13,868 nucleotides of DNA, taken from the NCBI GenBank assembly GCA_030654635.1, contig JAURXE010000192.1:1-13868 (forward strand), given 5' to 3'. Source of the stretch: Pseudomonas sp. (GTDB taxonomy: Bacteria; Pseudomonadota; Gammaproteobacteria; Pseudomonadales; Pseudomonadaceae). The notes below the pieces were generated by a model, which ran no database searches, was not told where the DNA came from, and was given only the letters and a program-made list of their open reading frames with translations. The position numbers and the translations under genes are program-made. Shown here piece after piece: positions 1 through 6,494 of this stretch. Position 1 is the first letter of the stretch, and each line of letters opens with the position of its first letter.

Positions 1-117
1 ACCATGGTTTTACCAAGCGCTAAATCGCTCAAGGATGAGCCGCCATGTCCAACTACCGCCGCGCCCGCGTGCCGGGCGCCACTTACTTTTTCACCGTGAA
101 CCGGCGTGACCGCACTC
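1..117 (+). repeat. Direct repeat of the REP-RAYT 5' unit (second copy at 549-665)
   Basis: Positions 1-117 match 549-665 almost base for base, an offset of 548. The match covers the untranslated leader, the AAGGATGAG ribosome-binding region, the start codon and about 23 codons of the transposase gene. The first three bases (ACC) equal the end of the REP stem at 543-551, so a further REP probably lies just outside the window. The few differences are mostly silent, which suggests the two copies diverged while coding. This is direct evidence for a duplicated REP-RAYT unit; which copy came first is unknown. Confidence 0.9.
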
Positions 118-152
118 GCCTTCCAAAAAATCCAAAGCCAACACACTTTTGA
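45..152 (+). pseudogene. Truncated RAYT (REP-associated tyrosine transposase) remnant
   Basis: An ATG at 45 opens a frame whose first 23 codons (MSNYRRARVPGATYFFTVN and on to RDR) match the intact RAYT at 593. After that the similarity stops, and the frame runs into unrelated sequence and ends at TGA 150-152 after 35 codons. The sequence just past the break (AATCCAAAGCCA, about 130-141) resembles the bases following the stop of the intact gene (about 1129-1140). The simplest reading is an internal deletion of nearly the whole gene. The HUH motif and catalytic tyrosine are both missing, so it cannot be an active nuclease. Whether the 35-residue peptide is made is unknown. Confidence 0.8.
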
Positions 153-430
153 TCCGGCCCCATCCATCCGCGCCCGGACAACGCCCCTTTCAGCAGGCCG
201 ACCGCAATCGTTGTGCAGTGGGTTGAGCGGCAGGATGCCGTGAGAGCTGCGTTGGGCCACGGATGGCCCGTCGCAGCGTGCCCACGGAGCAATGATGGAG
301 TGAGGGAAGTCGAGCGCAGCGAGACCCGGATGCATGGGGCAAGACCTTTCGCTTACTTTTGGGGCGACTGCCAAAAGTGAGGCGCCGTAAGGGCGGAACC
401 AAAACCATCAGGCGATATAAGTGCGGCGTT
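120..430. repeat. Long intergenic repeat of Pseudomonas type
   Basis: This stretch holds no convincing gene; open frames here lack plausible ribosome sites and resemble no family I know. It contains short palindromes: GGGCC/GGCCC at 254-269 and a perfect 8-bp stem ACTTTTGG/CCAAAAGT at 355-378. The text from about 124 to 240 is matched, with decay, by 3921-4093. Shared pieces include the AATC(C/A)AAAGCCA block, CGCGCCCGGACAA, GCAGGCCGA and CAGGATG. From memory, sequences with the CAAAAGTGA...GCCGTAAGGGCGGAACC pattern recur between genes in many Pseudomonas genomes. The mobilising agent and function are unknown. Confidence 0.6.
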
Positions 431-458
431 CGGATGCAGCAAGTAGCCCGGACAAGCC

Positions 459-490
459 GGTGGGAAATGCTCCGCAGTTTCCCACCCTAC
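459..490 (-). repeat. REP element, minus orientation
   Basis: A perfect 9-bp inverted repeat, GGTGGGAAA (459-467) and TTTCCCACC (478-486), encloses a 10-base loop. It is followed by CTAC (487-490), which reads as a 5' GTAG foot on the minus strand. A GTAG foot next to an imperfect or perfect hairpin is the hallmark of REP sequences recognised by RAYT proteins. Together with the plus-oriented REP at 522-551 it forms an inverted pair directly upstream of the RAYT gene. The bases before it (443-464, GTAGCCCGGACAAGCC...) look like a second, decayed REP-like foot. Confidence 0.85.
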
Positions 491-521
491 GAATCACAAT
501 ATTCGGATGAACACAGGGTTC

Positions 522-551
522 GTAGGGTGGACAACGCGAAGCTTGTCCACC
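522..551 (+). repeat. REP element, plus orientation, abutting the RAYT leader
   Basis: GTAG (522-525) is followed by a perfect 9-bp stem, GGTGGACAA (526-534) and TTGTCCACC (543-551), around an 8-base loop. The end of this hairpin coincides with the start of the duplicated REP-RAYT unit and lies 41 bases before the RAYT start codon. RAYT genes are typically flanked by the REPs they act on, so this is the expected cognate site. The opposite-facing partner is at 459-490. Confidence 0.88.
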
Positions 552-592
552 ATGGTTTTACCAAGCGCTAAATCGCTCAAGGATGAGCCACC

Positions 593-1114
593 ATGTCTGA
601 CTACCGCCGCGCCCGCGTGCCGGGCGCTACTTACTTCTTCACCGTGAACCTGCGTGACCGCAGCAGCGATTTACTGGTGCGGGAAATTGATTTGCTGCGC
701 GCCACGGTGCGTGCCACCAAGGCGCGACACCCCTTCCATATCGACGCTTGGGTGGTGTTGCCCGAGCACATGCACTGCCTCTGGACGCTGCCTGCCGGCG
801 ATGCCGATTTTGCTTTGCGCTGGCAGGTAATCAAATTCGCATTTGCCCGGCGCCTGCCGCGTTGCGAACCACGCACCGCCACACTTCAAGCCCGCGGCGA
901 ACGGGGTATTTGGCAGCGTCGTTATTGGGAACACCTGATCCGTGACGATGCCGACTATCAGCACCACTTTGATTACATCCACTTCAACCCGAAAAAACAT
1001 GGCCATGTTGAGCAACTCAGTGACTGGCCCTACTCAAGTTTTCATCGCGCGGTACGCGCCGGGATTTACCCGCTCGACTGGTGTGGCGGCTTGCTTGAGT
1101 CACGCAATGAATAA
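593..1114 (+). CDS. REP-associated tyrosine transposase (RAYT, Y1/HUH family)
   Basis: This 173-residue protein belongs to the IS200/IS605-like Y1 HUH nucleases domesticated to act on REP sequences. They bind and cut single-stranded REP DNA next to the GTAG foot. The HUH metal motif is H59-M-H61 in LPEHMHCLW, and the likely nucleophile is Y128 in HFDYIHFNP. The N-terminal YRRARVPGATYFFT block and the WPYSSFH block (about 145-151) are also family hallmarks. Length matches a full RAYT, so it appears intact. The start is supported by AAGGA at 579-583. It lies just downstream of an inverted REP pair, and a deleted copy lies upstream. The protein may be active as a REP nuclease; its role for the host is not settled for the family. 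Confidence 0.93.
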   Translation: MSDYRRARVPGATYFFTVNLRDRSSDLLVREIDLLRATVRATKARHPFHIDAWVVLPEHMHCLWTLPAGDADFALRWQVIKFAFARRLPRCEPRTATLQARGERGIWQRRYWEHLIRDDADYQHHFDYIHFNPKKHGHVEQLSDWPYSSFHRAVRAGIYPLDWCGGLLESRNE

Positions 1115-1145
1115 TCGACCGACAAAACAATCCAAAGCCATTTAA

Positions 1146-1215
1146 GGCGGGTGAACCCGCGCATCTATGCCCTATGCCCTGCGGGTTGCACCCGCCCGAC
1201 GAAAATCAAAAGTGC
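1146..1215. repeat. Hairpin repeat downstream of RAYT
   Basis: GGCGGGTG (1146-1153) pairs with CACCCGCC (1189-1196). Each arm also folds on itself (CGGGTGAACCCG; CCCTGCGGGTTGCACCCG). The same unit recurs at about 3873-3935, where it also carries an ATC(C/T)ATGCCCTGCGGGT core and a downstream AATCAAAAG tail. It could act as a transcription stop for the RAYT gene, but there is no clear T-run. I treat it as a dispersed intergenic repeat. The remaining bases up to the next gene (1216-1317) show no strong promoter match that I can defend. Confidence 0.65.
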
Positions 1216-1317
1216 ATGAGACCTTCTCTACATATCCTGTTAAGCATTCGGCATAACTGGGCCCTCTATTTACCAGCAGCCACGGTATTCTGAAGACGGG
1301 CCACCGAGGGCAACAAC

Positions 1318-2415
1318 ATGCAAAACGAGATAACCGCCAGGGCTACTGCCGCTCTGCAAAACCTGTTTATTGCTGATGCCCTAGCCATGCCAGCGCACTG
1401 GTATTACAACGTGCATGACCTCGACAAGGCGTTTCCCGACGGCTTAAAGCGCTTCGAGGCGCCGCCCGAACTTCACCCTTCATCGATCATGTCTCTGCAC
1501 TCCACCAGCCAAGGTGGGCGCAAAACTGCCGGCCTTCAGGCGCAAGCCAATATTGTTGGCGAGGTGATTCTCAAAGGCAAACAGACCTTCTGGAACCGGC
1601 CCAACGTGCACTACCACCAAGGCATGCGCGCCGGAGACAACACCCTGAACGCGCACTGCGCCCTGACGCTGATGCAGGTTATGGGCGCGGCTGGCGGGCA
1701 CTATGATCGCGAGCAGTTTCTGCAGGCTTATATACAGTTGTTGACCGCAGACGAGCCGGCCCACCCGGACACCTATGCGGAATCTTATCACCGTGGTTTT
1801 TTTGCCAACCTTAGCGCTGGGCTGCCTGCGCTACAGTGCGCGGCCGTTACCCACGACACGCCGTCAATTGGCGGCTTGGTCACTATCGCCCCACTGGCAA
1901 TCAGCGAGCGGTTGCGCGGTCGCTCGTTGGCGGCTACCCGTCAGCTATGCCGTGAGCACCTGGCCCTGACCCACCCAGACGACTTTCTGGCGGAGGTCTG
2001 CGACGCCTATGTAGAGCTGATTGATGGTTTGCTGTTGCGTACCAGCGATGGCGATGTGCGGGAACTGCTGTTGCAGGCCAGCCGAGGAACCTCGCGACGG
2101 GACCTGGCCAAACTGGTCGACAGTAACCGGCCCGAGCGGGAGGTGGTCGGCAGAGTGCTCTCCACCGCCTGTTACATCACCGATTCATGGCCGGCGGTGT
2201 TGTACCTTGCGTGCAAGCATCAGCAAAACCCACTGAAAGCCTTGCAGAGCAACGCAGAACTCGGCGGCGACAACGTGCATAGGGGCGCGGTGCTGGGCGT
2301 CATACTGGGGCTGATCAATGGCAAAGCGGCCGGAGAACTGTTTACTCAGTTAACCGAGCAAGCCTCTATCAACCAAGCCATTCAACAACTTGTCAGCACC
2401 GACGCTGCCAGCTAG
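1318..2415 (+). CDS. ADP-ribosylglycohydrolase (DraG/ARH-like) family protein, divergent
   Basis: This 365-residue protein has the layout of the ADP-ribosylglycohydrolase fold, an all-helical family that removes ADP-ribose or related groups using two Mg ions. The N-terminal ADALAMP (19-25) stands for the usual GDALG motif. GDNT (106-109) stands where (T/D)DDT metal ligands occur. A C-terminal GGDNVHRGAVLG (316-327) stands for GGDTDT. Two expected acidic ligands are therefore replaced (N108, V320). THD (178-180) and THPD (218-221) are probable substrate-side residues. It has no signal peptide, so it is probably cytosolic. GAGGG at 1306-1310 supports the ATG. It stands alone, with no ADP-ribosyltransferase nearby. 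Family membership is secure, but substrate and even activity are open. Confidence 0.85.
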   Translation: MQNEITARATAALQNLFIADALAMPAHWYYNVHDLDKAFPDGLKRFEAPPELHPSSIMSLHSTSQGGRKTAGLQAQANIVGEVILKGKQTFWNRPNVHYHQGMRAGDNTLNAHCALTLMQVMGAAGGHYDREQFLQAYIQLLTADEPAHPDTYAESYHRGFFANLSAGLPALQCAAVTHDTPSIGGLVTIAPLAISERLRGRSLAATRQLCREHLALTHPDDFLAEVCDAYVELIDGLLLRTSDGDVRELLLQASRGTSRRDLAKLVDSNRPEREVVGRVLSTACYITDSWPAVLYLACKHQQNPLKALQSNAELGGDNVHRGAVLGVILGLINGKAAGELFTQLTEQASINQAIQQLVSTDAAS

Positions 2416-2641
2416 GACAATCGGAGACAGACCACGATTAACCGCCGCACCTCTAATCGCGCTCACTGCCTATTCCCCCTCGGCGAGTTACTTGCTTCGC
2501 TGCGTATCTCTTTGCTCGCGCAGAAAGTAACCAAAGAGAAAACGCGCCCGGCTGTCAACATCCCAAAACCGCTCCCACCCCACGGGCGTTACAATGCCGC
2601 CACGCCCCACCAATCGACCACACCCCGGAGCCAGACTGACA
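2416..2641. other. Intergenic region with a decayed repeat
   Basis: No gene is supported here. On the minus strand, 2545-2480 reads TTTCTCTTTGGTTACTTTC followed by CAGCGAAGCAAGTAACTCGCC. This resembles the TTGGTTACTTT type of intergenic repeat common in Pseudomonas (from memory) and is related in style to 345-400. An internal CTCTTTG/CAAAGAG pairing is visible. The region may include transcription termination for the upstream gene and a promoter for the GNAT gene, but I cannot place either with confidence. Confidence 0.4.
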
Positions 2642-3322
2642 ATGTTCACCCTTGCACAGCTGAACAGCCCGCCACCCGAGGCATTGAAGAGCCAGGTGCT
2701 GCAGATGGTGGTCGACTACCTCAGCGACATCAGCCCGGTGTCGCTGACGCCCAGCAATCCCCTCTACCAGCTGTACCAGTACGTGATTGGCTACCAGATG
2801 CACCTGTACTTGCAGGCCATGGACAGCACCCTGGAGAGCAGCGCGCAGTTGATTCTGGCACTGGACGATCTGGATCCCAGCCAGGTGCTGGGCTTTGCCC
2901 TTTACCTGCCGGCCAAAGATGACCCCGAGGCCTGCACGCTGGTTTATCTGGCCGTGGCAACTCGCCAACGCCGACGCGGTATTGCCCGGGCCATGCTGCA
3001 GCGCATGCTCACTCGCAACCCGCATGCCGAGCTGGCCTGTGCGGCCAGCCGAGTGCCGACCTTCGAGGCCATGGGTTTTCAGGTGCTGGTGGCACGCGGG
3101 CCGCAAGTGCTACTGAGTACGCGGGACTATCGCTCGGACGGCTTAGTGGCGGTGCAGGACCTGACGCCGATCTACCAATCAGAAGAAGTCCGGCAGATTC
3201 ACGCCTACTTAGTGAAGCAACACGGCAAGCAGGTCATGGGCGAGGCGGAGAAACAGCGCGACCGTCTACTCGACCAGATGACCCAACGCGCCCGGGCGCT
3301 GGTCCTCGAACGCCGGGCATAA
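2642..3322 (+). CDS. GNAT-family N-acetyltransferase
   Basis: This 226-residue protein has a GNAT core from about 70 to 150. Strand LILALDD, then VLGFALYLP and CTLVYLAV, lead into the acetyl-CoA binding motif A, RQRRRGIARAML (108-119), of the R/QxxGxG/A type. FEAMGFQVLV (141-150) is the typical C-terminal GNAT strand. An N-terminal segment (1-65) and a charged helical tail (about 175-226) extend beyond the core. The start at 2642 is chosen because GGAG lies at 2627-2630; an upstream in-frame ATG at 2594 has no ribosome site and would add a low-complexity prefix. Substrate unknown. It is followed by a short gap and converges on the gene at 3378. Confidence 0.82.
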   Translation: MFTLAQLNSPPPEALKSQVLQMVVDYLSDISPVSLTPSNPLYQLYQYVIGYQMHLYLQAMDSTLESSAQLILALDDLDPSQVLGFALYLPAKDDPEACTLVYLAVATRQRRRGIARAMLQRMLTRNPHAELACAASRVPTFEAMGFQVLVARGPQVLLSTRDYRSDGLVAVQDLTPIYQSEEVRQIHAYLVKQHGKQVMGEAEKQRDRLLDQMTQRARALVLERRA

Positions 3323-3377
3323 GGCGCCGAGCACCCGCACCGCGGACTAATTCGCACCTTGATAAGCGAGCCCGCAC

Positions 3378-3758
3378 CTAGCCGTTTGGCTTGTGCTCAA
3401 GCAACCGATCCGCCTCGGTGTGCGGCAACTGCGGCGCGGAGTGAAGCGTTAGCCATACGGCCCGCAGGATATTGATCGCGGCCATACTCAGGTGCTGCTC
3501 GGCGGCTTGCAGGGCCAACTCGGCTGCCAGGCGCTTGTCGGCATTGCTCAGGTGCGCGGTTTTGCGCCCCATCTCATCATCGACGCTGGCCAGCAGCGCG
3601 TGAATCTCCTGCACGGCCTGATCCGATGCGTCGCGCATTTCAGCCAGCAAACGGCTGGCTTCGGAAGGTGTCATGGCCAAGGCGCGGACGCTGCGATACG
3701 TCAGCCGGGCCGGCAAGGTGGCCAAACTAAACCCCGTCGAAAGAATCTTGCCGATCAT
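3378..3758 (-). CDS. Conserved-looking small helical protein of unknown function
   Basis: The frame encodes 126 residues from the ATG at 3758, which has GGGAG eight bases upstream. The longer frame up to 3788 lacks such a site. The N-terminus (MIGKILSTGFSLATLPARL) is amphipathic or weakly hydrophobic. The middle (about 30-105) is rich in A, L, E, D and Q and looks like two or three long helices. No cysteine is present. Its make-up recalls granule-associated or phasin-like helical proteins, but I do not recognise a family and assign no function. It converges on the GNAT gene with a gap of about 55 bases and no obvious strong terminator. Confidence 0.7.
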   Translation of the reverse strand: MIGKILSTGFSLATLPARLTYRSVRALAMTPSEASRLLAEMRDASDQAVQEIHALLASVDDEMGRKTAHLSNADKRLAAELALQAAEQHLSMAAINILRAVWLTLHSAPQLPHTEADRLLEHKPNG

Positions 3759-3872
3759 TGCACTGACTCCCATGAAGTGTGCAGCCAAGCCTGCGCGTCA
3801 GAGTGTAAAACGCCAGCGCGGACCGCGCGACCGGGAGTAAACGAATTGGCTGAATGTCAGCTAAAGCCTTAA

Positions 3873-4093
3873 GGGCCGGGTGAAACCCGTACATCCATGC
3901 CCTGCGGGTGCACCCGCCCGGCAAAACAATCAAAAGCCACCACGGCGTGTGATCCACCCCCATCCCGCGCCCGGACAAACAGCCCTATGCGCAGGCCGAA
4001 GTGCATCAGCCGCCGCACCCTGGCCCGCAGGGCGAGCACCGCAAGTAACGCAGTCATTGGGTGTGCGGGCTGGGCAACAGGATGGTGACAGGC
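3873..4093. repeat. Composite intergenic repeat (second copy of 1146-1215 and 124-240 types)
   Basis: The first part (3873-3935) repeats the CCGGGTGAAACCCG and TGCCCTGCGGGTGCACCCGCC hairpin unit seen at 1146-1215. It runs directly into a decayed version of the 124-240 element (CGCGCCCGGACAA, GCAGGCCGA, then TGTGCGGGCTGGGCAACAGGATG). The two element types are thus fused here, while at the start of the window they flank the intact and deleted RAYT copies. No gene is supported in 3789-4105, although open frames occur on both strands by chance in this GC-rich repeat. Confidence 0.6.
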
Positions 4094-4105
4094 TATTTAT
4101 TGTTG

Positions 4106-4318
4106 CTATTTTTTCTTGGTGACTTCGTGACCAAGCACCCCGCCGACCGCGGCACCCGCGCCGGTGCATAGCACACCGCCACACAACAAATTACCCGCCA
4201 CGCCGCCAATAACAGCGCCGGCGGCAGTGCCTTTTTCTTGATGAGACCATCCAGCGCAACCACTCAACCCCACAGAGGAAAGCAGGACGGCGGTGAAGAT
4301 CAGTTTGGAAATGCTCAT
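4106..4318 (-). CDS. OsmB-like glycine-zipper lipoprotein
   Basis: This 70-residue protein has a short signal peptide ending in a lipobox LSGC (18-21), which predicts lipid attachment at C21. The mature part is a glycine zipper (about 30-63: GTAAGAVIGGVAGNLL, GAGAAVGGVLGHE) and ends with a basic KKK tail. E. coli OsmB has about the same length and the same GGxIGHxV ending, so this is OsmB-like, a small envelope lipoprotein linked to osmotic stress. The start at 4318 has GGAG eight bases upstream; an in-frame ATG at 4426 would bury the signal peptide. Odd feature: two extra cysteines (C46, C51) inside the zipper. Membrane location is predicted; exact role is not shown. Confidence 0.8.
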   Translation of the reverse strand: MSISKLIFTAVLLSSVGLSGCAGWSHQEKGTAAGAVIGGVAGNLLCGGVLCTGAGAAVGGVLGHEVTKKK

Positions 4319-4441
4319 GCGCGGTACTCCGGCAGCAGAAATTCCTGGCGCAGTAGCTGATTGCGCTTGAGGAGGAGGTTCATTTTTCACCAGCCTAAGG
4401 CGGGCTGTCTGTGCGCTAGCGAGCATAGGCCGGTCGACAGC

Positions 4442-4523
4442 AACGGCCCGGATAAGCCGGCGGGCGTAACGGTTAGCGCGATTTGAGCGGCGGCACTGTC
4501 ACTTCGCGACTAAAGCCCCGCTC
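4442..4523. repeat. Decayed REP-like sequences
   Basis: GCCCGGATAAGCCGGCGGG (4447-4465) resembles the block at 446-464 beside the REP pair. About 40 bases on, TCGCGACTAAAGCCCCGCTC (4504-4523) is, on the minus strand, a relative of GTAAGAGGGGCTTTAGCCGCGA at 5883-5904. Both lie in the gap between the lipoprotein and monooxygenase genes. They look like eroded REP-type elements without a clean foot and hairpin. The adjoining bases up to 4573 contain no gene I can support. Confidence 0.45.
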
Positions 4524-4573
4524 AAAAAGCGCTGTAGCCGCAGCCGCCAAGATCCGCACAAGCCATTTTGCGC

Positions 4574-5566
4574 TCAGCGCAGCTCGGCGAGAATCTGGTA
4601 AGAGCGCAGGCGATCGGCAAAGTCATACATATCGCCGGTAAAAATCAGCTCATCGGCCCCGGTCTGCTCCAGCAGCAGCTCCAGTTTGGCGCGGATTTTC
4701 TCTGGGCCGCCGATCATCGCCAGGCCCAGGAACTCGCCCACCGCCTGTCGCTCATGGGGCAACCAGAGGCCTTCCATGCTTTGCACAGGCGGCTGCTGCA
4801 GCAGGCTCTGGCCACGCAACAAGGCGAGAATCCGCTGATAGGCGCTGGTCGCCAGATAGTCCGCCTGCTCGTCGCTGTCCGCCGCAATCAAGGGCACGCC
4901 GAGCATCACATAGGGTTTGGCGAGCACCGCCGAGGGTTTGAAGTGGTTGCGATAGACGCGAATCGCCTCGTGCATCAGGCGCGGCGCAAAGTGCGAGGCG
5001 AAGGCATAAGGCAAGCCCTTCTCGCCCGCCAGCTGGGCACTGTAGAGGCTGGATCCGAGTAGCCACAAAGGTACTTGGGTGCCGCAACCGGGCACGGCGA
5101 TCACCCGCTGCTCGGGCAACAACGGGCCGAGGTAACCTTGCAGCTCTTCGACATCCTGCGGGAAGTCGTCGGTGTTGCCGACGTGTCTGCGGCGCAGGGC
5201 ACGGGCGGTGTAGGCATCGGCGCCGGGCGCGCGACCCAGGCCCAGATCGATCCGCCCCGGGTAAAGGGTTTCAAGGGTGCCAAACTGCTCGGCGATCACC
5301 AACGGCGAATGGTTGGATAACATCACCCCGCCGGCGCCAACCCGAATGTGGCGGGTGCCGGCAGCCAGATAACCGATCAGCACGGCGGTGGCCGAGCTGG
5401 CGATGCCGTCCATGTTGTGGTGCTCGGCCACCCAGAAGCGCGTGTAACCGAGGTTTTCCACATGTTGGGCCAGGGCCAAGGAGTTGTGCAGGGCTTGCGC
5501 CGGGCCGCCGTCGGCGCGAATCGGCGCCAGGTCGAGGGTGGAAATCTTGATCTGTGCCAGTTTCAT
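4574..5566 (-). CDS. LLM-class flavin-dependent oxidoreductase (YhbW-like)
   Basis: This 330-residue protein is a luciferase-like monooxygenase of the group without a defined substrate, near E. coli YhbW. It is expected to use reduced FMN and oxygen in a TIM-barrel fold in the cytosol. Hallmarks are WVAEHHN (45-51), the long block from GAGGVML (77-83) through [19 protein letters not shown] (87-105), and LGLGRAPG (108-115). Length fits the family. It is transcribed alone, away from the gap at 5567-6032. Its neighbours give no hint of a pathway, so no substrate is proposed. Confidence 0.9.
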   Translation of the reverse strand: MKLAQIKISTLDLAPIRADGGPAQALHNSLALAQHVENLGYTRFWVAEHHNMDGIASSATAVLIGYLAAGTRHIRVGAGGVMLSNHSPLVIAEQFGTLETLYPGRIDLGLGRAPGADAYTARALRRRHVGNTDDFPQDVEELQGYLGPLLPEQRVIAVPGCGTQVPLWLLGSSLYSAQLAGEKGLPYAFASHFAPRLMHEAIRVYRNHFKPSAVLAKPYVMLGVPLIAADSDEQADYLATSAYQRILALLRGQSLLQQPPVQSMEGLWLPHERQAVGEFLGLAMIGGPEKIRAKLELLLEQTGADELIFTGDMYDFADRLRSYQILAELR

Positions 5567-5752
5567 AAGTCGCTGTTGATTCCTGAGTTCTTGCCGATGC
5601 GCGACTAACCCGCGCAGAAAACGGCGTTACTGAAAAGGTTAGAACTGCCGTCGGGCAATGCCGACACCAACAGCAACCCTAGTGTGCAACAGAGCGCGAC
5701 AAGAACCCTGCAATAAAAAGGTTCTGTACCAGTTACATGTTGGGTACATAAC

Positions 5753-5815
5753 GTAGGGTGGGCTTTAGCCCACCGAGGCCCTTGCCCGGCGCTGGCGGGC
5801 TAAAGTCCACTCTAC
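5753..5815. repeat. Inverted REP pair (BIME-like)
   Basis: GTAG (5753-5756) precedes a perfect 8-bp stem, GGTGGGCT/AGCCCACC, at 5757-5774. After a 19-base spacer the mirror element follows at 5794-5811 with a CTAC foot at 5812-5815, which reads on the minus strand as GTAG then AGTGGACTTTAGCCCGCC. Two GTAG-footed hairpins facing each other are the classic bacterial interspersed mosaic arrangement. The feet equal those of the REPs beside the RAYT gene, though the stems differ, so this may be a substrate moved in trans by that or a related RAYT. Confidence 0.85.
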
Positions 5816-5882
5816 AAAACAGAGCCTGCAGCACATAACAGGGACATAGCCAATTAACTGTCGCATCAGGTGGCAGCTCTTT

Positions 5883-5904
5883 GTAAGAGGGGCTTTAGCC
5901 GCGA
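5883..5904 (+). repeat. REP-like element GTAAGAGGGGCTTTAGCCGCGA
   Basis: A GTAA foot is followed by a short palindromic core, GGGGCTTTAGCC. It resembles the common Pseudomonas GTAGGAGCGGCTTTAGCCGCGA repeat (from memory) and the minus-strand sequence at 4504-4523. It stands alone rather than in a pair. Confidence 0.5.
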
Positions 5905-6032
5905 CCTGCCCGCCACAATGCTGACGGTTACAGAGCCACAGCGTGACAGCGCCCGCGCAGTCAATCTACCTACAACGCTGCCCGCGCCACTAGCTGCTGG
6001 TTTTCCAGGTCGGCAGGTCTAGCCGTGGGCAG

Positions 6033-6380
6033 CTAACCCAGCTGATCAACCATCACCGCATTGGTATAAACCAAACTGCCGTCGCTGGCCCGATGGCCAA
6101 CCAAGTGAAATTGACCGCGAGACTCGGTTGAGATTGAGCTCATATACACCCGGTACTGGCAATCGGTTAAGGGGCCGCATTCCTGCGGTGTGATCAAATC
6201 TAGGGTGCTCATATCGGCAGCGACCATGACCTCCGGCGTCTCGGCCCTCTGCAATTTCACTTCGGCCTGCTCTAGGCGCAAATGATCGGCTTCACTGACG
6301 TGAAACTGGATAAAACCCATGGGGGTAGATTGTTTGTCGGTGCCGGTTTTGCACCAGCCTTCAATGTTTAAGGTATTCAT
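6033..6380 (-). CDS. Orphan 115-residue protein of unknown function
   Basis: The gene begins with a near-perfect ribosome site, AGGAGGT, seven bases before the ATG at 6380, so it is very likely translated and possibly abundant. The product has no signal peptide or membrane segment. It contains three cysteines (C10, C68, C74) and looks like a mix of strands and a charged helix (about 31-47). Sequence such as GQFHLVGHRASDGSLVYTN (89-107) suggests beta structure. I recognise no family. It stands alone: the REP-rich gap lies downstream and the ppiC-type gene is transcribed divergently from the other side of 6381-6593. Confidence 0.75.
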   Translation of the reverse strand: MNTLNIEGWCKTGTDKQSTPMGFIQFHVSEADHLRLEQAEVKLQRAETPEVMVAADMSTLDLITPQECGPLTDCQYRVYMSSISTESRGQFHLVGHRASDGSLVYTNAVMVDQLG

Positions 6381-6494
6381 GGTGAAACCTCCTGAAGTGA
6401 ACGCCCGGACTGTCTCACGCCCGCTCGCTCAACTTTTGACACCTCATACCAGCACTTGATCCCTTGCCCGCTGATTAGCGCGACGCGCGGGCGG

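Larger units (their letters stand above)
5567..6032. other. Gene-free interval with REP elements
   Basis: No coding sequence is supported in these 466 bases. They contain the inverted REP pair at 5753-5815 and a REP-like sequence at about 5883-5904, listed separately. A short inverted repeat GTACC/GGTAC flanks 5727-5746. The part nearest 5566 should carry the promoter of the monooxygenase gene, but I see no clear -35/-10 pair. Confidence 0.5.

Noticed and set aside
83..408. Minus-strand open frames of about 70 codons in the repeat island
   Set aside because: They lie in repeated, hairpin-rich sequence, lack ribosome sites, and one reads antisense through the RAYT remnant. Chance frames in GC-rich DNA explain them.
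459..551. CRISPR-like reading of the paired repeats
   Set aside because: There are only two hairpins, in opposite orientation, with GTAG feet and no regular spacers; REP identity fits better. No cas gene is present.
671..1015. Minus-strand 114-codon frame opposite the RAYT gene
   Set aside because: It is fully antisense to a gene with clear family motifs and has no matching features of its own.
2594..2641. Upstream in-frame ATG for the GNAT gene
   Set aside because: No ribosome site precedes it and it would add a short proline- and arginine-rich prefix, while 2642 has GGAG upstream.
4568..5062. Plus-strand 164-codon frame opposite the flavin monooxygenase
   Set aside because: It is antisense to a gene with strong LLM-family blocks and lacks any supporting signal.
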